The translations under genes and the position numbers were made by a program. From Streptomyces sp. NBC_00250 (lineage in GTDB: Bacteria; Actinomycetota; Actinomycetes; Streptomycetales; Streptomycetaceae): a stretch of DNA of 64,000 bases. Location: positions 3,659,501 to 3,723,500 of the forward strand of contig NZ_CP108088.1 of assembly GCF_036192275.1 (NCBI RefSeq). Reading direction: 5' to 3'. Shown here one piece after another: positions 33,457 through 41,676 of the stretch (the first letter of the stretch is position 1; each line of letters opens with the position of its first letter). The notes beneath the pieces are model-generated. The model worked only from the letters and a program-made list of their open reading frames with translations. It was not told the origin of the DNA and ran no database searches.

Positions 33457-33496
33457 GCCCCGACCGTCCTCCACGGGGGAGAAGGACGACCGGGGC
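33457..33496 (+). terminator. Hairpin terminator after the rescued membrane-protein gene
   Basis: GCCCCGACCGTCCT (33457-33470) pairs with 33483-33496, with two central mismatches and a 12-base loop, immediately after the stop codon at 33454. Confidence 0.65.
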
Positions 33497-33515
33497 AGTC
33501 AGGGGCTCGTCGGGG

Positions 33516-33686
33516 TCAGTGCTCTCGTCGACGAGTGGGGGTACGGGTAGCGTGCAGTCGGGCACTCCTGAGACCCTCACAGGCGGGCCGCTGGAGGCCA
33601 AAGAAGCTGCCACACGTCGCGCACCAAAGCGCCCCCGACACCGGGTCCTGTAGGCCCGTTTGGGCGCATCGGGGGCACTCGGACAT
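33516..33686 (-). CDS. Small zinc-ribbon protein, 56 aa
   Basis: Starts MSECPRCAQTGLQDPVSG and continues ALWCATCGSFFG, giving C-x2-C at residues 4/7 and C-x2-C at 22/25, a compact zinc ribbon. The rest is basic. ATG 33686 has GAGAGG five bases upstream and begins nine bases after the DUF397 stop, so the two form an operon. Too short for most gene finders. Function unknown; DNA or protein binding is likely from the fold. Confidence 0.6.
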   Translation of the reverse strand: MSECPRCAQTGLQDPVSGALWCATCGSFFGLQRPACEGLRSARLHATRTPTRRREH

Positions 33687-33695
33687 GGGAGCCTC

Positions 33696-33905
33696 TCAGA
33701 TGGTGAGGTCGTACTCGCCGGCCTTGACGGCGACCGCCAGCGTCGTCCAGTCCTCCGCGGACATCGTGAGGACGTGGTCCGGATTCTGACTGTCGCGGAT
33801 CGCCACGATACCGGGGACGTTGGTCGCCACCTCAGGGCAGTTGTTCACCTGCGGGTCTCGGCACGCCTGCGTCTTAACGAACGCGAACTCCGGCCGCTTG
33901 GCCAT
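33696..33905 (-). CDS. DUF397 domain protein
   Basis: A 69-aa protein that starts MAKRPEFAFVKTQACRDPQVNNCPEVA and continues VAIRDSQNPDHVLTMSAEDWTTLAVAVKAGEYD. It has the DUF397 features of a Cys-x-Glu-Val-Ala core, the V-x-D-S-x-x-P stretch and the late Trp. In Streptomyces these proteins pair with XRE regulators in WhiJ-like modules. Here an XRE gene lies 0.8 kb away in the opposite direction. ATG 33905 has GAGAGGAG upstream. Confidence 0.83.
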   Translation of the reverse strand: MAKRPEFAFVKTQACRDPQVNNCPEVATNVPGIVAIRDSQNPDHVLTMSAEDWTTLAVAVKAGEYDLTI

Positions 33906-34087
33906 GGTGGAACTCCTCTCGTCGGAACATCAGGGGTGGTGCACGGACGGGGACGAACCGACCTCACCGGACGCCCCCGTCCGCTCTCCGTGCCGAAGGT
34001 TTCGCGAGGACCGACAGCACGGGCCTGGCTCCGCTCCCCCATCCCGGGACAGTCCCCGCAGATGAGGCCGGGACGAGGGGCGGAAAT

Positions 34088-34165
34088 CTAGAGCCGGAGT
34101 ACCAGCAGCGCCACAGTGCATACCCACGACGCAGCGCTGACAGTGACGGCGACGGCGCCTCTCAT
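34088..34165 (-). CDS. Possible 25-aa membrane peptide
   Basis: The frame encodes MRGAVAVTVSAASWVCTVAL and ends VLRL: a single hydrophobic helix with a basic start. Its ATG overlaps the stop of the upstream 77-aa gene by four bases (ATGA at 34162-34165), the hallmark of translational coupling. Evidence is only this overlap and the composition. Confidence 0.35.
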   Translation of the reverse strand: MRGAVAVTVSAASWVCTVALLVLRL

Positions 34166-34395
34166 TCGTCGCGCACTACGACGGCTACGTCCTCATACCG
34201 CCGCGCGAAGATGGCGTGCCCCGTCGCTCCCGTGTGAGCCATGCATTCGACGTCGGCATGCTTCACATCTGACGTCGGGGCAACGGACCAGCCACAGCCA
34301 GGACTCAGACATTCCGCGGTTGCAGTCGGTTCAGAGTCGGGGTGACGGGTGATCCGGTGCGTGGCGAACCGTAGAACGGCTCTGACGGCGCTCAC
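34162..34395 (-). CDS. Small conserved Streptomyces protein (DUF7848-like)
   Basis: A 77-aa protein that starts VSAVRAVLRFATHRITRHPDSEPTATAECLSPGCGW, then VECMAHTGATGHAIFARRYEDVAVVVRDE. The C-x4-C pair followed by H-T-G-x-T-G-H is typical of a widespread small Streptomyces family found near XRE/DUF397 modules. The start is GTG 34395, overlapping the upstream stop by four bases (GTGA); the longer in-frame reading only shadows the upstream gene. Function unknown. Confidence 0.7.
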   Translation of the reverse strand: MSAVRAVLRFATHRITRHPDSEPTATAECLSPGCGWSVAPTSDVKHADVECMAHTGATGHAIFARRYEDVAVVVRDE

Positions 34396-34613
34396 GATTC
34401 CGCCGCGGGTACGGGGGTGGTGAAGATCTGAACGCGCCTCATCTCCGCCTGCGTCGGCGCGCGCAACTCCTCCGGCGGGGACGTCCACTCGCGTCCGCCG
34501 CCCGGTGGGCGGAGATACACACTGCCCGCGTACCGTTCGACCACCCGCCCAATACGGCCCTCTGCATCGACCGCGTACCGACTTTTGGTCGGCTGCCACT
34601 GCTCTTCCGGCAT
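34392..34613 (-). CDS. Small conserved Streptomyces protein (YAVDxxxGRVGxV family)
   Basis: A 73-aa protein with SRYAVDAEGRIGRVVERYAGSVYLRPPGGGREWTSPPEELRAPTQAEM. This beta-rich pattern is common in short Streptomyces genes linked to XRE/DUF397 loci. ATG 34613. It is the first gene of a minus-strand operon (73 aa, 77 aa, perhaps 25 aa) divergent from the XRE gene, with the XRE repeat operators between them. Function unknown. Confidence 0.72.
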   Translation of the reverse strand: MPEEQWQPTKSRYAVDAEGRIGRVVERYAGSVYLRPPGGGREWTSPPEELRAPTQAEMRRVQIFTTPVPAAES

Positions 34614-34665
34614 TGCGCACCGTCCCCTCTTCCACTGTCAGGTTCGTCTCGGCACCCTGGCCGGA

Positions 34666-34738
34666 CTAGGGGCGTCCTTAGGGGCAAGCCGCTCTCGTCA
34701 CCCGTTTGCCGCTGTCTAGGGGCACCTGTAGGGGCAAG
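34666..34738. promoter_or_regulatory. Repeated CTAGGGGC/TAGGGGCAAG operator before the XRE gene
   Basis: Two 23-base copies (34666-34688 and 34716-34738) share CTAGGGGC, five bases, TAGGGGCAAG, and start exactly 50 bases apart. Each contains two direct TAGGGGC half-sites 12 bases apart. The second copy runs into CAAGAT, six bases before ATG 34747, so it overlaps a probable leaderless promoter. The XRE protein is the likely binder. Confidence 0.7.
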
Positions 34739-34746
34739 ATGGATTC

Positions 34747-35850
34747 ATGGCGATCGGGGCACTGATCAAGGATCTTCGCGAGGCTCGCGGATGGAGCCAA
34801 GGGCGACTAGCGTCGGCGATCAACGACGTCTTCGGGACGAACCTGGAGCGGGAGTACATCAGCCGCTGGGAGCGTTGCAAGGCGTCACCGGGGCCGTTCT
34901 ATCTCCGGTGCCTGTCGGCCGTCCTGGACGTGCCCCTAGCCGTTTTAGAGGGTGAAGTGAAGCGTCGCGACTTCCTGACTGACGCCGCCGGCGCAGCGAT
35001 AGCGCCCGTGGTCGCCTCCGACCTGCTTAGCGCAGGGTTCGCCGCACGCCTTACGGGCGGTCCGTCGGTCGACGCGTGGGAGGCCAAGCTCTCCACGTAT
35101 GGCACCGAGTACATGTCTCTTGGAGCCGCTGACATTCAGCGGCGCGTCAGCGGTGAACTCGTGCTAGTACAGCAGCAGTTGGACAACCCACGGCTGTGGT
35201 CGGTGGCGAGTCGACTGATGACTCTGTACGCGAAGACGTTCCCCGGCTCCGATGGGGCGAAGGCGGTTCATTGGTACCGCATGGCGGCTCAGGCGGCCGA
35301 CCAATCCGGCGACGACGACGCGCGCGTCTGGGTCCGGGGCCGTGCTGCTATCGCTCTTGGGTATGAAGGCGCGTCCCTTGGCGTCGCTGACATCCTTGCC
35401 GACCAGGCACTAGCCATCAGCGACAAGCCTTCACTCGGGCTTCTGAACGCCATCTTCGGCAAGGCACACGCGGCAGCAATCCGGGGCGACGCCGACGGAG
35501 CGCGGAAGTTGCTTGACCTGGGACGCAGCGTCTTCGACAAGGCTGGGTCATACGAGCAAACCAGCGACTACGCGGTGCCGTGGTGGCGCGTCAACGTCTT
35601 CATGTCACTCCTCCTCGCCCGACTCGGTGACGAGCGGGGAGCCGTCGAAGCGCAGGACGCGGCACGGAGGGAGCTGCCCAGCGAGCTGCCCCGGTTCGCC
35701 ACTCACCTGGAGCTACACCGGGGACTCATGCTCGCCAGGGCAGGCGACAAGCAAGGCGGCTTGGCCTATGCGACGGCTGCCATGGATCAGCTACCGCCGG
35801 AGAAACACTCTCTGACGTTGCGGATGCTCATGGATGAGATTCGGGCTTAG
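34747..35850 (+). CDS. XRE-family regulator with helical (TPR-like) effector domain
   Basis: A 367-aa protein. Residues about 1-65 are a lambda-repressor-type HTH (LIKDLREARGWSQGRLASAINDVFGTNLEREYISRWERCKASPGPFYL). RRDFLTDAAGAAIAPVV follows, as in many Streptomyces XRE proteins. Residues about 110-360 are a helical-repeat domain that could bind a peptide or partner. It probably controls the element through the TAGGGGC repeats at its own promoter. Convergent with the 52-aa zinc protein gene (stops overlap by three bases). Confidence 0.87.
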   Translation: MAIGALIKDLREARGWSQGRLASAINDVFGTNLEREYISRWERCKASPGPFYLRCLSAVLDVPLAVLEGEVKRRDFLTDAAGAAIAPVVASDLLSAGFAARLTGGPSVDAWEAKLSTYGTEYMSLGAADIQRRVSGELVLVQQQLDNPRLWSVASRLMTLYAKTFPGSDGAKAVHWYRMAAQAADQSGDDDARVWVRGRAAIALGYEGASLGVADILADQALAISDKPSLGLLNAIFGKAHAAAIRGDADGARKLLDLGRSVFDKAGSYEQTSDYAVPWWRVNVFMSLLLARLGDERGAVEAQDAARRELPSELPRFATHLELHRGLMLARAGDKQGGLAYATAAMDQLPPEKHSLTLRMLMDEIRA

Positions 35851-36005
35851 AGCCACCCGAAGAACCGTGCCCGACGCCTCCAGAGCCGGCCGTGCGCGGG
35901 GGTGCAAAAGCGCTTAAGCCTCCCTGCTCCGGCTGTCTGCGGGACGTCGGCCCCACAGTGTGCGCATGACGTCGGCTGAGCCTTGATCGGCGCCGTGGTG
36001 TCCAT
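35847..36005 (-). CDS. Small zinc-finger protein, 52 aa
   Basis: Encodes MDTTAPIKAQPTSCAHCGAD, then a basic stretch with KRFCTPAHGRLWRRRARFFGWL. Cys14, Cys17, Cys34 and His38 form a likely zinc site. ATG 36005 has GAGAGAGGTAAC upstream, the same ribosome-site block seen before other element genes. It lies downstream of the tape-measure terminator. Not in a family I recognise. Confidence 0.65.
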   Translation of the reverse strand: MDTTAPIKAQPTSCAHCGADVPQTAGAGRLKRFCTPAHGRLWRRRARFFGWL

Positions 36006-36031
36006 GGTGTTACCTCTCTCAGATATGGGGG

Positions 36032-36063
36032 CGCCCCGCGGTCCATGTCGGATCCGCGGGGCG
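36032..36063 (-). terminator. Terminator after the tape measure gene
   Basis: A 10-bp perfect stem (36032-36041 with 36054-36063) with a 12-base loop, 13 bases beyond the tape-measure stop codon on the minus strand. Confidence 0.8.
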
Positions 36064-36075
36064 TGTGAGGGTGTG

Positions 36076-39000
36076 TCAGGTCATGCGTCCGTAGGTCAGT
36101 GCGCGCGCCGTGTCGGCGTCGCGGACGTCGATCTCTGTACGGACGATGTCGGTCAGTTCGCGGTCCCCCAGGAAGGTCCGGGCCTCCACGACGATGTTGG
36201 GAGTTCCACGTCCGCCGGCCTGGAGCGACGCCGCCTGACGAGCCATGGCCCTTGAGTCGCTGTTGCTGTAGACCTGCGTCGGGTGCAGGAAGCGAACGAG
36301 CTCAGGACCGTTCTCACCGACCCATGCCAGCTCGCCGACGTCGGGGAAGCCGCCGCTGGCGTATCCGCCGGGACGGTTGTATGCCGTCGGGAGCGAGCCA
36401 TAGCGGCTCATGGCGTACTGCATCGACGAGTAGACGTTCGCCAGTGGGTTCGTCGAGACGCCGAAGAGCTTCGGTCCAACGTTCCGCATGTGGCCGGCGA
36501 ACGCTTCGAACGTCGGCTTGATGACCTGCATCAGACCAACGCTCGGCGTGCCGTTGCGCGCGTTGATGTCCCAGTTGTTTACGGCTTCGGGGTTACCGCC
36601 ACTTTCCTGGTTCATGCGCCGGAGCGTCAGGTCCGCGTAACCTGCGGGGTTGCCGGTCATGCGGAGTGCCTGCTGTACGACTCCGCGCCAACGCTGGACG
36701 CCGGAACCGCCTCCGCCTCCCCCACCCGTCAGGAACGGCATAGGGTCGACAGTGGCGCCGTTCCGGCGCGCCTCCAGGTGGAGATGGGGGCCCGTCACGT
36801 TGCCGGTGGCGCCAACACGGCCGATCGTCTGACCCGCCTGGACCGTGTCGCCAACCTGCGTCAGCATCGACGACATGTGGGCGTACAGGGACGACAGCCC
36901 GTTTCCATGGTTCACCATGACGTGGAGCCCGTAGGGGCCACCGCCCTGCGCCATGGAGACGCGTCCGCCGGCCACAGCACGGATCGCCGTTCCGACAGCC
37001 GCAGGGAAGTCGAGGCCGGTGTGTCGGCCGGACGACCACATCGAGCCGCGCTGGCCGAAGGGAGTACCGAACGCAGCGTCGACGGGACGGAGCCACGTTC
37101 CACCGCCTCCGCCACCCGATCCCCCGCCGAAGCCTAGGAAGTCGAGCGCCTTGTCCTTCAGCCCGTTGAGCACCTTCCCCGGCATCTTGGCCACAGAACG
37201 TGCCCATGGGTTGGTCAGAAGGGGCTTCAACTGATCGGTGACGAGGTCGCGTGCCTTGCCGAAGACGTCGAGCGGGTTGCTGAAGATGTCAGCGACGTCG
37301 CCGGCCTTGTCCTTCAGCCACCCGACGATGCCGCCTTCGGCATAGCCACCCTGGAACTGCCCGAGCGACTGACCGCTCATAGCCGCACGGTTGACGGCGT
37401 GGAGACGAGCACGCTCGTAGGGGTCCCGCATCGCTTCGGAGACGTAGACGCCTTCGCCGCGACGCATCGGGACGAGTTGGTCGTCTCCCTGCCTCCACGT
37501 CGACTGTCCGGGGAGAATGCCGCCTCGCGCCCAGCCCTTCATGTTCAGGGGCTTCAGCTTGCCGGCACCGGTAATGCCCGCTACGCGATTCCAGAGGGGG
37601 ACAATTCCTTCGTTGTACACATGTTGGATTATGAACCGGACGGGCTTCTTCGCGATCTCCTGAATCTTGTTCCAGGCCTTTTCGACGGCATTCTTTCCGT
37701 CCTCGAAGGAGGCAGACAGGATATCGATTGCCTTGCCGATGTTCTCGAATGCGGGCTTAATGGCCTTGTCGTACAGCCACCCCGCCTTCTCGCCGATCCA
37801 CTGGAAGACGGGCCGGAGCACCTTCTCCCACAGCCATTCGCCAGCGTCGCCGAGAGCGTCGAAGGTCTTCTTCGCCTCCTTGAAGGCAGGCTTGATGGCC
37901 TTGTCGTAGAGCCACGTGGCCTTGTCGCCGATCCACGTGAAGACCGGCTTCATTGCGTTGTTCCACAGCCAGACGGCTGCGTCGCCAATGGCCTTGAATG
38001 CAGGCTTGATGGCGTGATCCCACAGCCAGATCGCAACCTCTCCGAGCGCCTTGAAAATCAAGTACGCAGGAAGCAGCGCAAGGGTAACGACTGCCGTGAA
38101 AAGGTACTGCGCAGCCGTGGAGATGAAGTCGAACGCCGGCTTGATGGCTTTCTCCCACAACCACACCGCGATGTCGCCGACCTTTTGGATCAGCCACCAC
38201 ACACCGTCGAGGACCGGCTTCAGGACCTTGTCCCAGAGCCACGAGAATCCCGTCCCTACAGCGTCAACCACGAAGTCGACAGTCTCGCGGAACCAATCCC
38301 AATTCTGGTAGGCGTAGATCACAGCCGCGACGAGGAGACCGATCACGAGCACGATGGCCCGGATGATCGGGACGATGCCTGTTGCGTTAAGCGCTACCGC
38401 CCATCCGCCGGTGACGACTTGCGCCGTCAAAACAACTGCATTGTACAGGCCCATTGCAGCACCGAACGCCGCCATTCCGACCACAACGGCTTTGTTGACT
38501 GCCCAAATTCCCCACAGTGCGATGACGAGTTCTGGAACGTTTGTTGCGAGCCACGTAATTGCGTCAAACAGTGGCGTTACAACGGTCATCAACGCCGTTG
38601 AAACGGGGCTCAACGTCTGCGCCGTGGTAAGCAACGCAGTAAGAACGCTGCCGACTAGCGCCCCAACACTCGGCGCACTGCTCTTAACGTAATCAAGGAA
38701 GCGTTCGAAGTCGGGACTGCCCTTCAGGCTCGTCCCCCACTTGGCGAAGCGCTCCGTGATCGAATCCGATCGCTGAGCGATGCCGTCCATGTGCGGGAGG
38801 AAGGCGTCGATGATTCCCGCAACGCCCCTGATGACATTGCCAAAGGCCACGCCGAATCCGACAATCGCCGGCTCAACGTTGTCCGCGAGATCCTTCTTGA
38901 ACTCCTGCCAGAACGGCGTCTTGAGCTGTGCAGACGCCTTGTCCATGAGCGTCTGGATCGCGTTGGCGGCGCCAATGACGAGCGGCGTGAGCCCCGGCAG

Positions 39001-41055
39001 GGAGCCCTTCGCCCCGTCGACGCCCCGGGTGAAGATCGGCAGAACGTGCGGCTGGAGGCTCTTCTGCCAGGCGTCGAAGGCACTCTTGATACCTGTCGGC
39101 CCGGCAATCGAGTCGTACAGGTCGCGCTGTGCCGGCGTCAGCTTCGCGAGAGCCTGTTCGTACTCCTGCTGCTTCGTGATAGCCGTCGACGTCGCGGAGG
39201 CACCCGCCAGTCGCGCGGAGGCGACACCACGTTCCGCGGATGCGATGGCTTCGGCCGACGAGACCTGTGCGTTTGCGGCGTTGTCCACTGCGTCCGCCAC
39301 ACGTCGCTGCGCGTCGACGAGATCCTGAGCAGCCTGCGTCTGAGCTCGCGCAGCATCCTTCTGTGCGCGAGTCAGCTCAGCGGCCTCGTCCCGAACCTTC
39401 TGCTGCGCGTCGAGCACACGCTCCTGCGCGTCCACGAGCTCCTGTGCAGCCTTCGTCTGGCTCTGAGCGGCTGCTCGCTGGGCGTCAGCAACGGCCTTCG
39501 CTTCGTCCTTCACCTTCTGCTGGGCGTCGGACAGTCGGTCCTGTGCGCGGGTGACTTGCTCGGAGCCGTCGACTCCGGCCTTCGTCTGACGGACGATCTC
39601 CGCCTTCAGCTCCGTGATGTCTTCACGCTGGCGCTGGAGGTTGCGCTCCGCCTCGTCGGCCGCGAGCTGCGCACGATCGCGCTGGAGCTGCGTCGCCTTC
39701 GGGTCCTTCATCACCCGAGCCAGCTCTTCCTGGGCCTCCGTGACGCGGAGAACGGCGCCCCGCTGATCCAGGGTGGAGTCCGCGAGCCGCTCGTTCAGAT
39801 CCTTGAGCTGCTGAGTCGCAGCCTCTCGGGCCTGTGTGAGCTCCTGCTCTGCCTGGAGCACGTCCCGCGCTGCGTCAGCGAGGGACCGCTCCGCCCGTTC
39901 GACGGACTCGGCAGCCTGCCGGCGCTGTTCGGCGGCCCGAACGCCAGCCTGTGTAACGCCCTCTTCAGCGCGCACTACGTCACGCTTGGCGTCGAGGAGA
40001 GACCGCTCCGCCCGCGCAATAGCGTCAGCCGCCTGACGACGCTGATCGGCGGCACGGATCCCTGTCTGAGCGAGGGCCCGCTCCGCGTCTTCGATCGCGC
40101 GGTTGGACTGGACGATCGTGCGCTCTGCGTTGCGGTGAGCCGTCGCCAAAGAGGCCTGCGCACCCGCGAGCTGGAGTGCCTGCGACGCTGCCTGTGACGC
40201 AGCTCGCGCCGTAGCAGCGGATCCACGCAGGGAGGCGTTTGCCGCATCGTCCTGCGCCGCCTTCTGTGCCTTCAGCGCCTCCCCCACGCCCTTCACTGCG
40301 GGGACAGCCGCCAGGGCGAAGGCGCCGAACCCAGCGCCGGCAGCCGCAGCCATCGAGACGACGGCTCCAAGTCCGGCAGCGATCACCGGGCCGAGCGGGA
40401 TGGCCATCAGCACGGCCAGCTGGATCCCGAGCGACATCAGTGCCGACCGGGCGCCGGTCGTGTCAACGTCGACGTCGAGGTCCACCTCCGTGGCGTCCAC
40501 GGCAGCGATCTCGGCACGGAGCTCCGCGAGAGCAGCGCGTGCGGTTGCCGTGTCGGCCCGGACAGCAACGTTCGGGTGCGACGCCCCAAGCCGCTGGAGC
40601 TCCGCGTCGATGCGCCGGACCTCCGCCTCCGCGGCCGTCACGTCGACGTCGATGCCGATGCGCTTGCCGGCCAGAGTCTCCATGCGGGCACGGAGGCGGG
40701 CGAGCTGGGCGTCCACCCCGGTATCGGAGAGACGGACGTCGAGGCGGGGCATTGCCCTGAAAGCAAGCTCTAGCTTTCGGCGGAGGCTGCTCGCAAAGGC
40801 GCCACCTGTGTCCGATCCCTGACGGGACGCGGCTCGCTGTGCTGCCTGCCCACCGGTCTGAATCGCCTGCGGGAGAGCAGTACCCACCTGGCGCACGATG
40901 GCGTCAGCCATGCGGTCACCGAGGATGCGTCCCGCTTCCTGTCCGACCCGATCCGCTGCGGGGAGGACAATGCGCTCCAGCTTCGCGTGAAAGGTCGGTG
41001 CGACGGGTACGACGTCGACGCCGGCGTTACCGACGATGTCCAGGTCTGTCGCCAT
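36076..41055 (-). CDS. Phage tail tape measure protein with M23 peptidase and SLT domains
   Basis: A 1659-aa protein. Residues 1-200: N-terminal domain (FHAKLERIVLPAADRVG). About 200-270: hydrophobic helices. About 270-680: coiled coil rich in Ala/Gln/Arg/Glu heptads (repeats of AAEQRRQAAESVERAERSL type). About 850-960: further hydrophobic helices. About 960-1150: Trp-rich repeats of WLWDxAIKPAFxxIG type. About 1310-1435: M23 endopeptidase (GRHTGLD, HLHLE). About 1460-1590: lytic transglycosylase (ESGGNPEAVNN, GLMQV). It would set tail length and open peptidoglycan on DNA entry. At about 1.5 Angstrom per residue the tail would be near 250 nm. ATG overlaps the upstream stop by one base. Confidence 0.93.
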   Translation of the reverse strand: MATDLDIVGNAGVDVVPVAPTFHAKLERIVLPAADRVGQEAGRILGDRMADAIVRQVGTALPQAIQTGGQAAQRAASRQGSDTGGAFASSLRRKLELAFRAMPRLDVRLSDTGVDAQLARLRARMETLAGKRIGIDVDVTAAEAEVRRIDAELQRLGASHPNVAVRADTATARAALAELRAEIAAVDATEVDLDVDVDTTGARSALMSLGIQLAVLMAIPLGPVIAAGLGAVVSMAAAAGAGFGAFALAAVPAVKGVGEALKAQKAAQDDAANASLRGSAATARAASQAASQALQLAGAQASLATAHRNAERTIVQSNRAIEDAERALAQTGIRAADQRRQAADAIARAERSLLDAKRDVVRAEEGVTQAGVRAAEQRRQAAESVERAERSLADAARDVLQAEQELTQAREAATQQLKDLNERLADSTLDQRGAVLRVTEAQEELARVMKDPKATQLQRDRAQLAADEAERNLQRQREDITELKAEIVRQTKAGVDGSEQVTRAQDRLSDAQQKVKDEAKAVADAQRAAAQSQTKAAQELVDAQERVLDAQQKVRDEAAELTRAQKDAARAQTQAAQDLVDAQRRVADAVDNAANAQVSSAEAIASAERGVASARLAGASATSTAITKQQEYEQALAKLTPAQRDLYDSIAGPTGIKSAFDAWQKSLQPHVLPIFTRGVDGAKGSLPGLTPLVIGAANAIQTLMDKASAQLKTPFWQEFKKDLADNVEPAIVGFGVAFGNVIRGVAGIIDAFLPHMDGIAQRSDSITERFAKWGTSLKGSPDFERFLDYVKSSAPSVGALVGSVLTALLTTAQTLSPVSTALMTVVTPLFDAITWLATNVPELVIALWGIWAVNKAVVVGMAAFGAAMGLYNAVVLTAQVVTGGWAVALNATGIVPIIRAIVLVIGLLVAAVIYAYQNWDWFRETVDFVVDAVGTGFSWLWDKVLKPVLDGVWWLIQKVGDIAVWLWEKAIKPAFDFISTAAQYLFTAVVTLALLPAYLIFKALGEVAIWLWDHAIKPAFKAIGDAAVWLWNNAMKPVFTWIGDKATWLYDKAIKPAFKEAKKTFDALGDAGEWLWEKVLRPVFQWIGEKAGWLYDKAIKPAFENIGKAIDILSASFEDGKNAVEKAWNKIQEIAKKPVRFIIQHVYNEGIVPLWNRVAGITGAGKLKPLNMKGWARGGILPGQSTWRQGDDQLVPMRRGEGVYVSEAMRDPYERARLHAVNRAAMSGQSLGQFQGGYAEGGIVGWLKDKAGDVADIFSNPLDVFGKARDLVTDQLKPLLTNPWARSVAKMPGKVLNGLKDKALDFLGFGGGSGGGGGGTWLRPVDAAFGTPFGQRGSMWSSGRHTGLDFPAAVGTAIRAVAGGRVSMAQGGGPYGLHVMVNHGNGLSSLYAHMSSMLTQVGDTVQAGQTIGRVGATGNVTGPHLHLEARRNGATVDPMPFLTGGGGGGGSGVQRWRGVVQQALRMTGNPAGYADLTLRRMNQESGGNPEAVNNWDINARNGTPSVGLMQVIKPTFEAFAGHMRNVGPKLFGVSTNPLANVYSSMQYAMSRYGSLPTAYNRPGGYASGGFPDVGELAWVGENGPELVRFLHPTQVYSNSDSRAMARQAASLQAGGRGTPNIVVEARTFLGDRELTDIVRTEIDVRDADTARALTYGRMT

Positions 41056-41312
41056 CAGAACTCCACCAGTGGGCCAATGTCGGTGGGCTCACGTCGTGCG
41101 TCGAGTGCGACGCGCAGCTTCTCCATGCCTGCCTTCGCTACGGGCGTGTCCGCCGTAGCCGGGACGGTGGCGAGGGTGCGTTCCAGCCACAGATAGTCAG
41201 CACACGCGTGACTGCAATGAGCCGTCGGCAACAGCGCATCGCCAACCATCGTCAGCATGGGCAAGAAGGTGCAGCCGTCGCGCGCGCACGGCTCGTTCGG
41301 GTCAGCGGGCAT
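41055..41312 (-). CDS. Small Cys/His protein coupled to the tape measure gene
   Basis: An 85-aa protein that starts MPADPNEPCARDGCTFLPML, then AHCSHACADYLWLERTL. The CARDGC and CSHAC pairs could bind zinc. It sits where siphophages encode tail assembly chaperones, and its stop overlaps the tape-measure ATG (TGATG), but it does not look like known chaperones and no slippery frameshift site is apparent. ATG 41312 has GAGAGGT upstream. Function unknown. Confidence 0.7.
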   Translation of the reverse strand: MPADPNEPCARDGCTFLPMLTMVGDALLPTAHCSHACADYLWLERTLATVPATADTPVAKAGMEKLRVALDARREPTDIGPLVEF

Positions 41313-41339
41313 CGAGTACCTCTCAATGGTCTGGGAACG

Positions 41340-41377
41340 CCGAAGGGCCCGCAGCGCAGTGGCTACGAGCCCTTCGG
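41340..41377. terminator. Hairpin in the tape-measure leader
   Basis: CCGAAGGGC (41340-41348) pairs with GCCCTTCGG (41369-41377), 28 bases upstream of the 85-aa gene's start on the minus strand. It could end upstream transcription or attenuate the tape-measure operon. Confidence 0.55.
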
Positions 41378-41626
41378 GGGATTAGTTGGTTGCTGCATCT
41401 TTGGAACACTTCTAGGCGTCTGACCTGCGGTTTTCACTAAGCCAGAGGAAGCGTCCCCACCTAGCCCTAGCTCGCTTTGTGGACGCGATCCACCGCGTCT
41501 GGCCCGCGTACGGGCACCTGACGGGCACCTAAGCGGCCTCTACGGGGCTCCTGCGGGCGCTCTCGTTCGACCTCTAACCGGTTGACAGACAGCGCGTACC
41601 AGCACCTGTACGGTCCGGAAGGATGG

Positions 41627-41648
41627 CCAGCGGGGGTCACCCCCCTGG
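41627..41648 (-). terminator. Terminator of the terminase-like operon
   Basis: CCAG and GGGGG at 41627-41637 pair with CCCCC and CTGG at 41641-41648 around a short loop, 29 bases past the stop of the 92-aa gene. Confidence 0.65.
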
Positions 41649-41676
41649 CATCTCCGCAGGTCAGAGGCGTGGCACG

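Larger units (their letters stand above)
41313..41676. promoter_or_regulatory. Intergenic region between terminase-like and tape-measure operons
   Basis: This 364-base gap holds a hairpin ending the terminase-like operon (41627-41648), a second hairpin (41340-41377), and between them the likely promoter of the tape-measure operon. At 41509-41533 direct CGGGCACCT repeats resemble the XRE-gene operators (shared GGGCACCTG). A plus-strand 100-codon frame from 41623 overlaps real genes and is not called. Confidence 0.5.

Noticed and set aside
33401..33613. 70-codon minus-strand frame
   Set aside because: It overlaps both the rescue gene's end and its terminator and the better-supported zinc-ribbon gene in another frame; low-complexity Pro/Ser sequence.
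33930..34127. 65-codon minus-strand frame between the DUF397 and small-peptide genes
   Set aside because: No ribosome site, no motif, and Arg/Ser/Pro-rich composition typical of random GC-rich frames.
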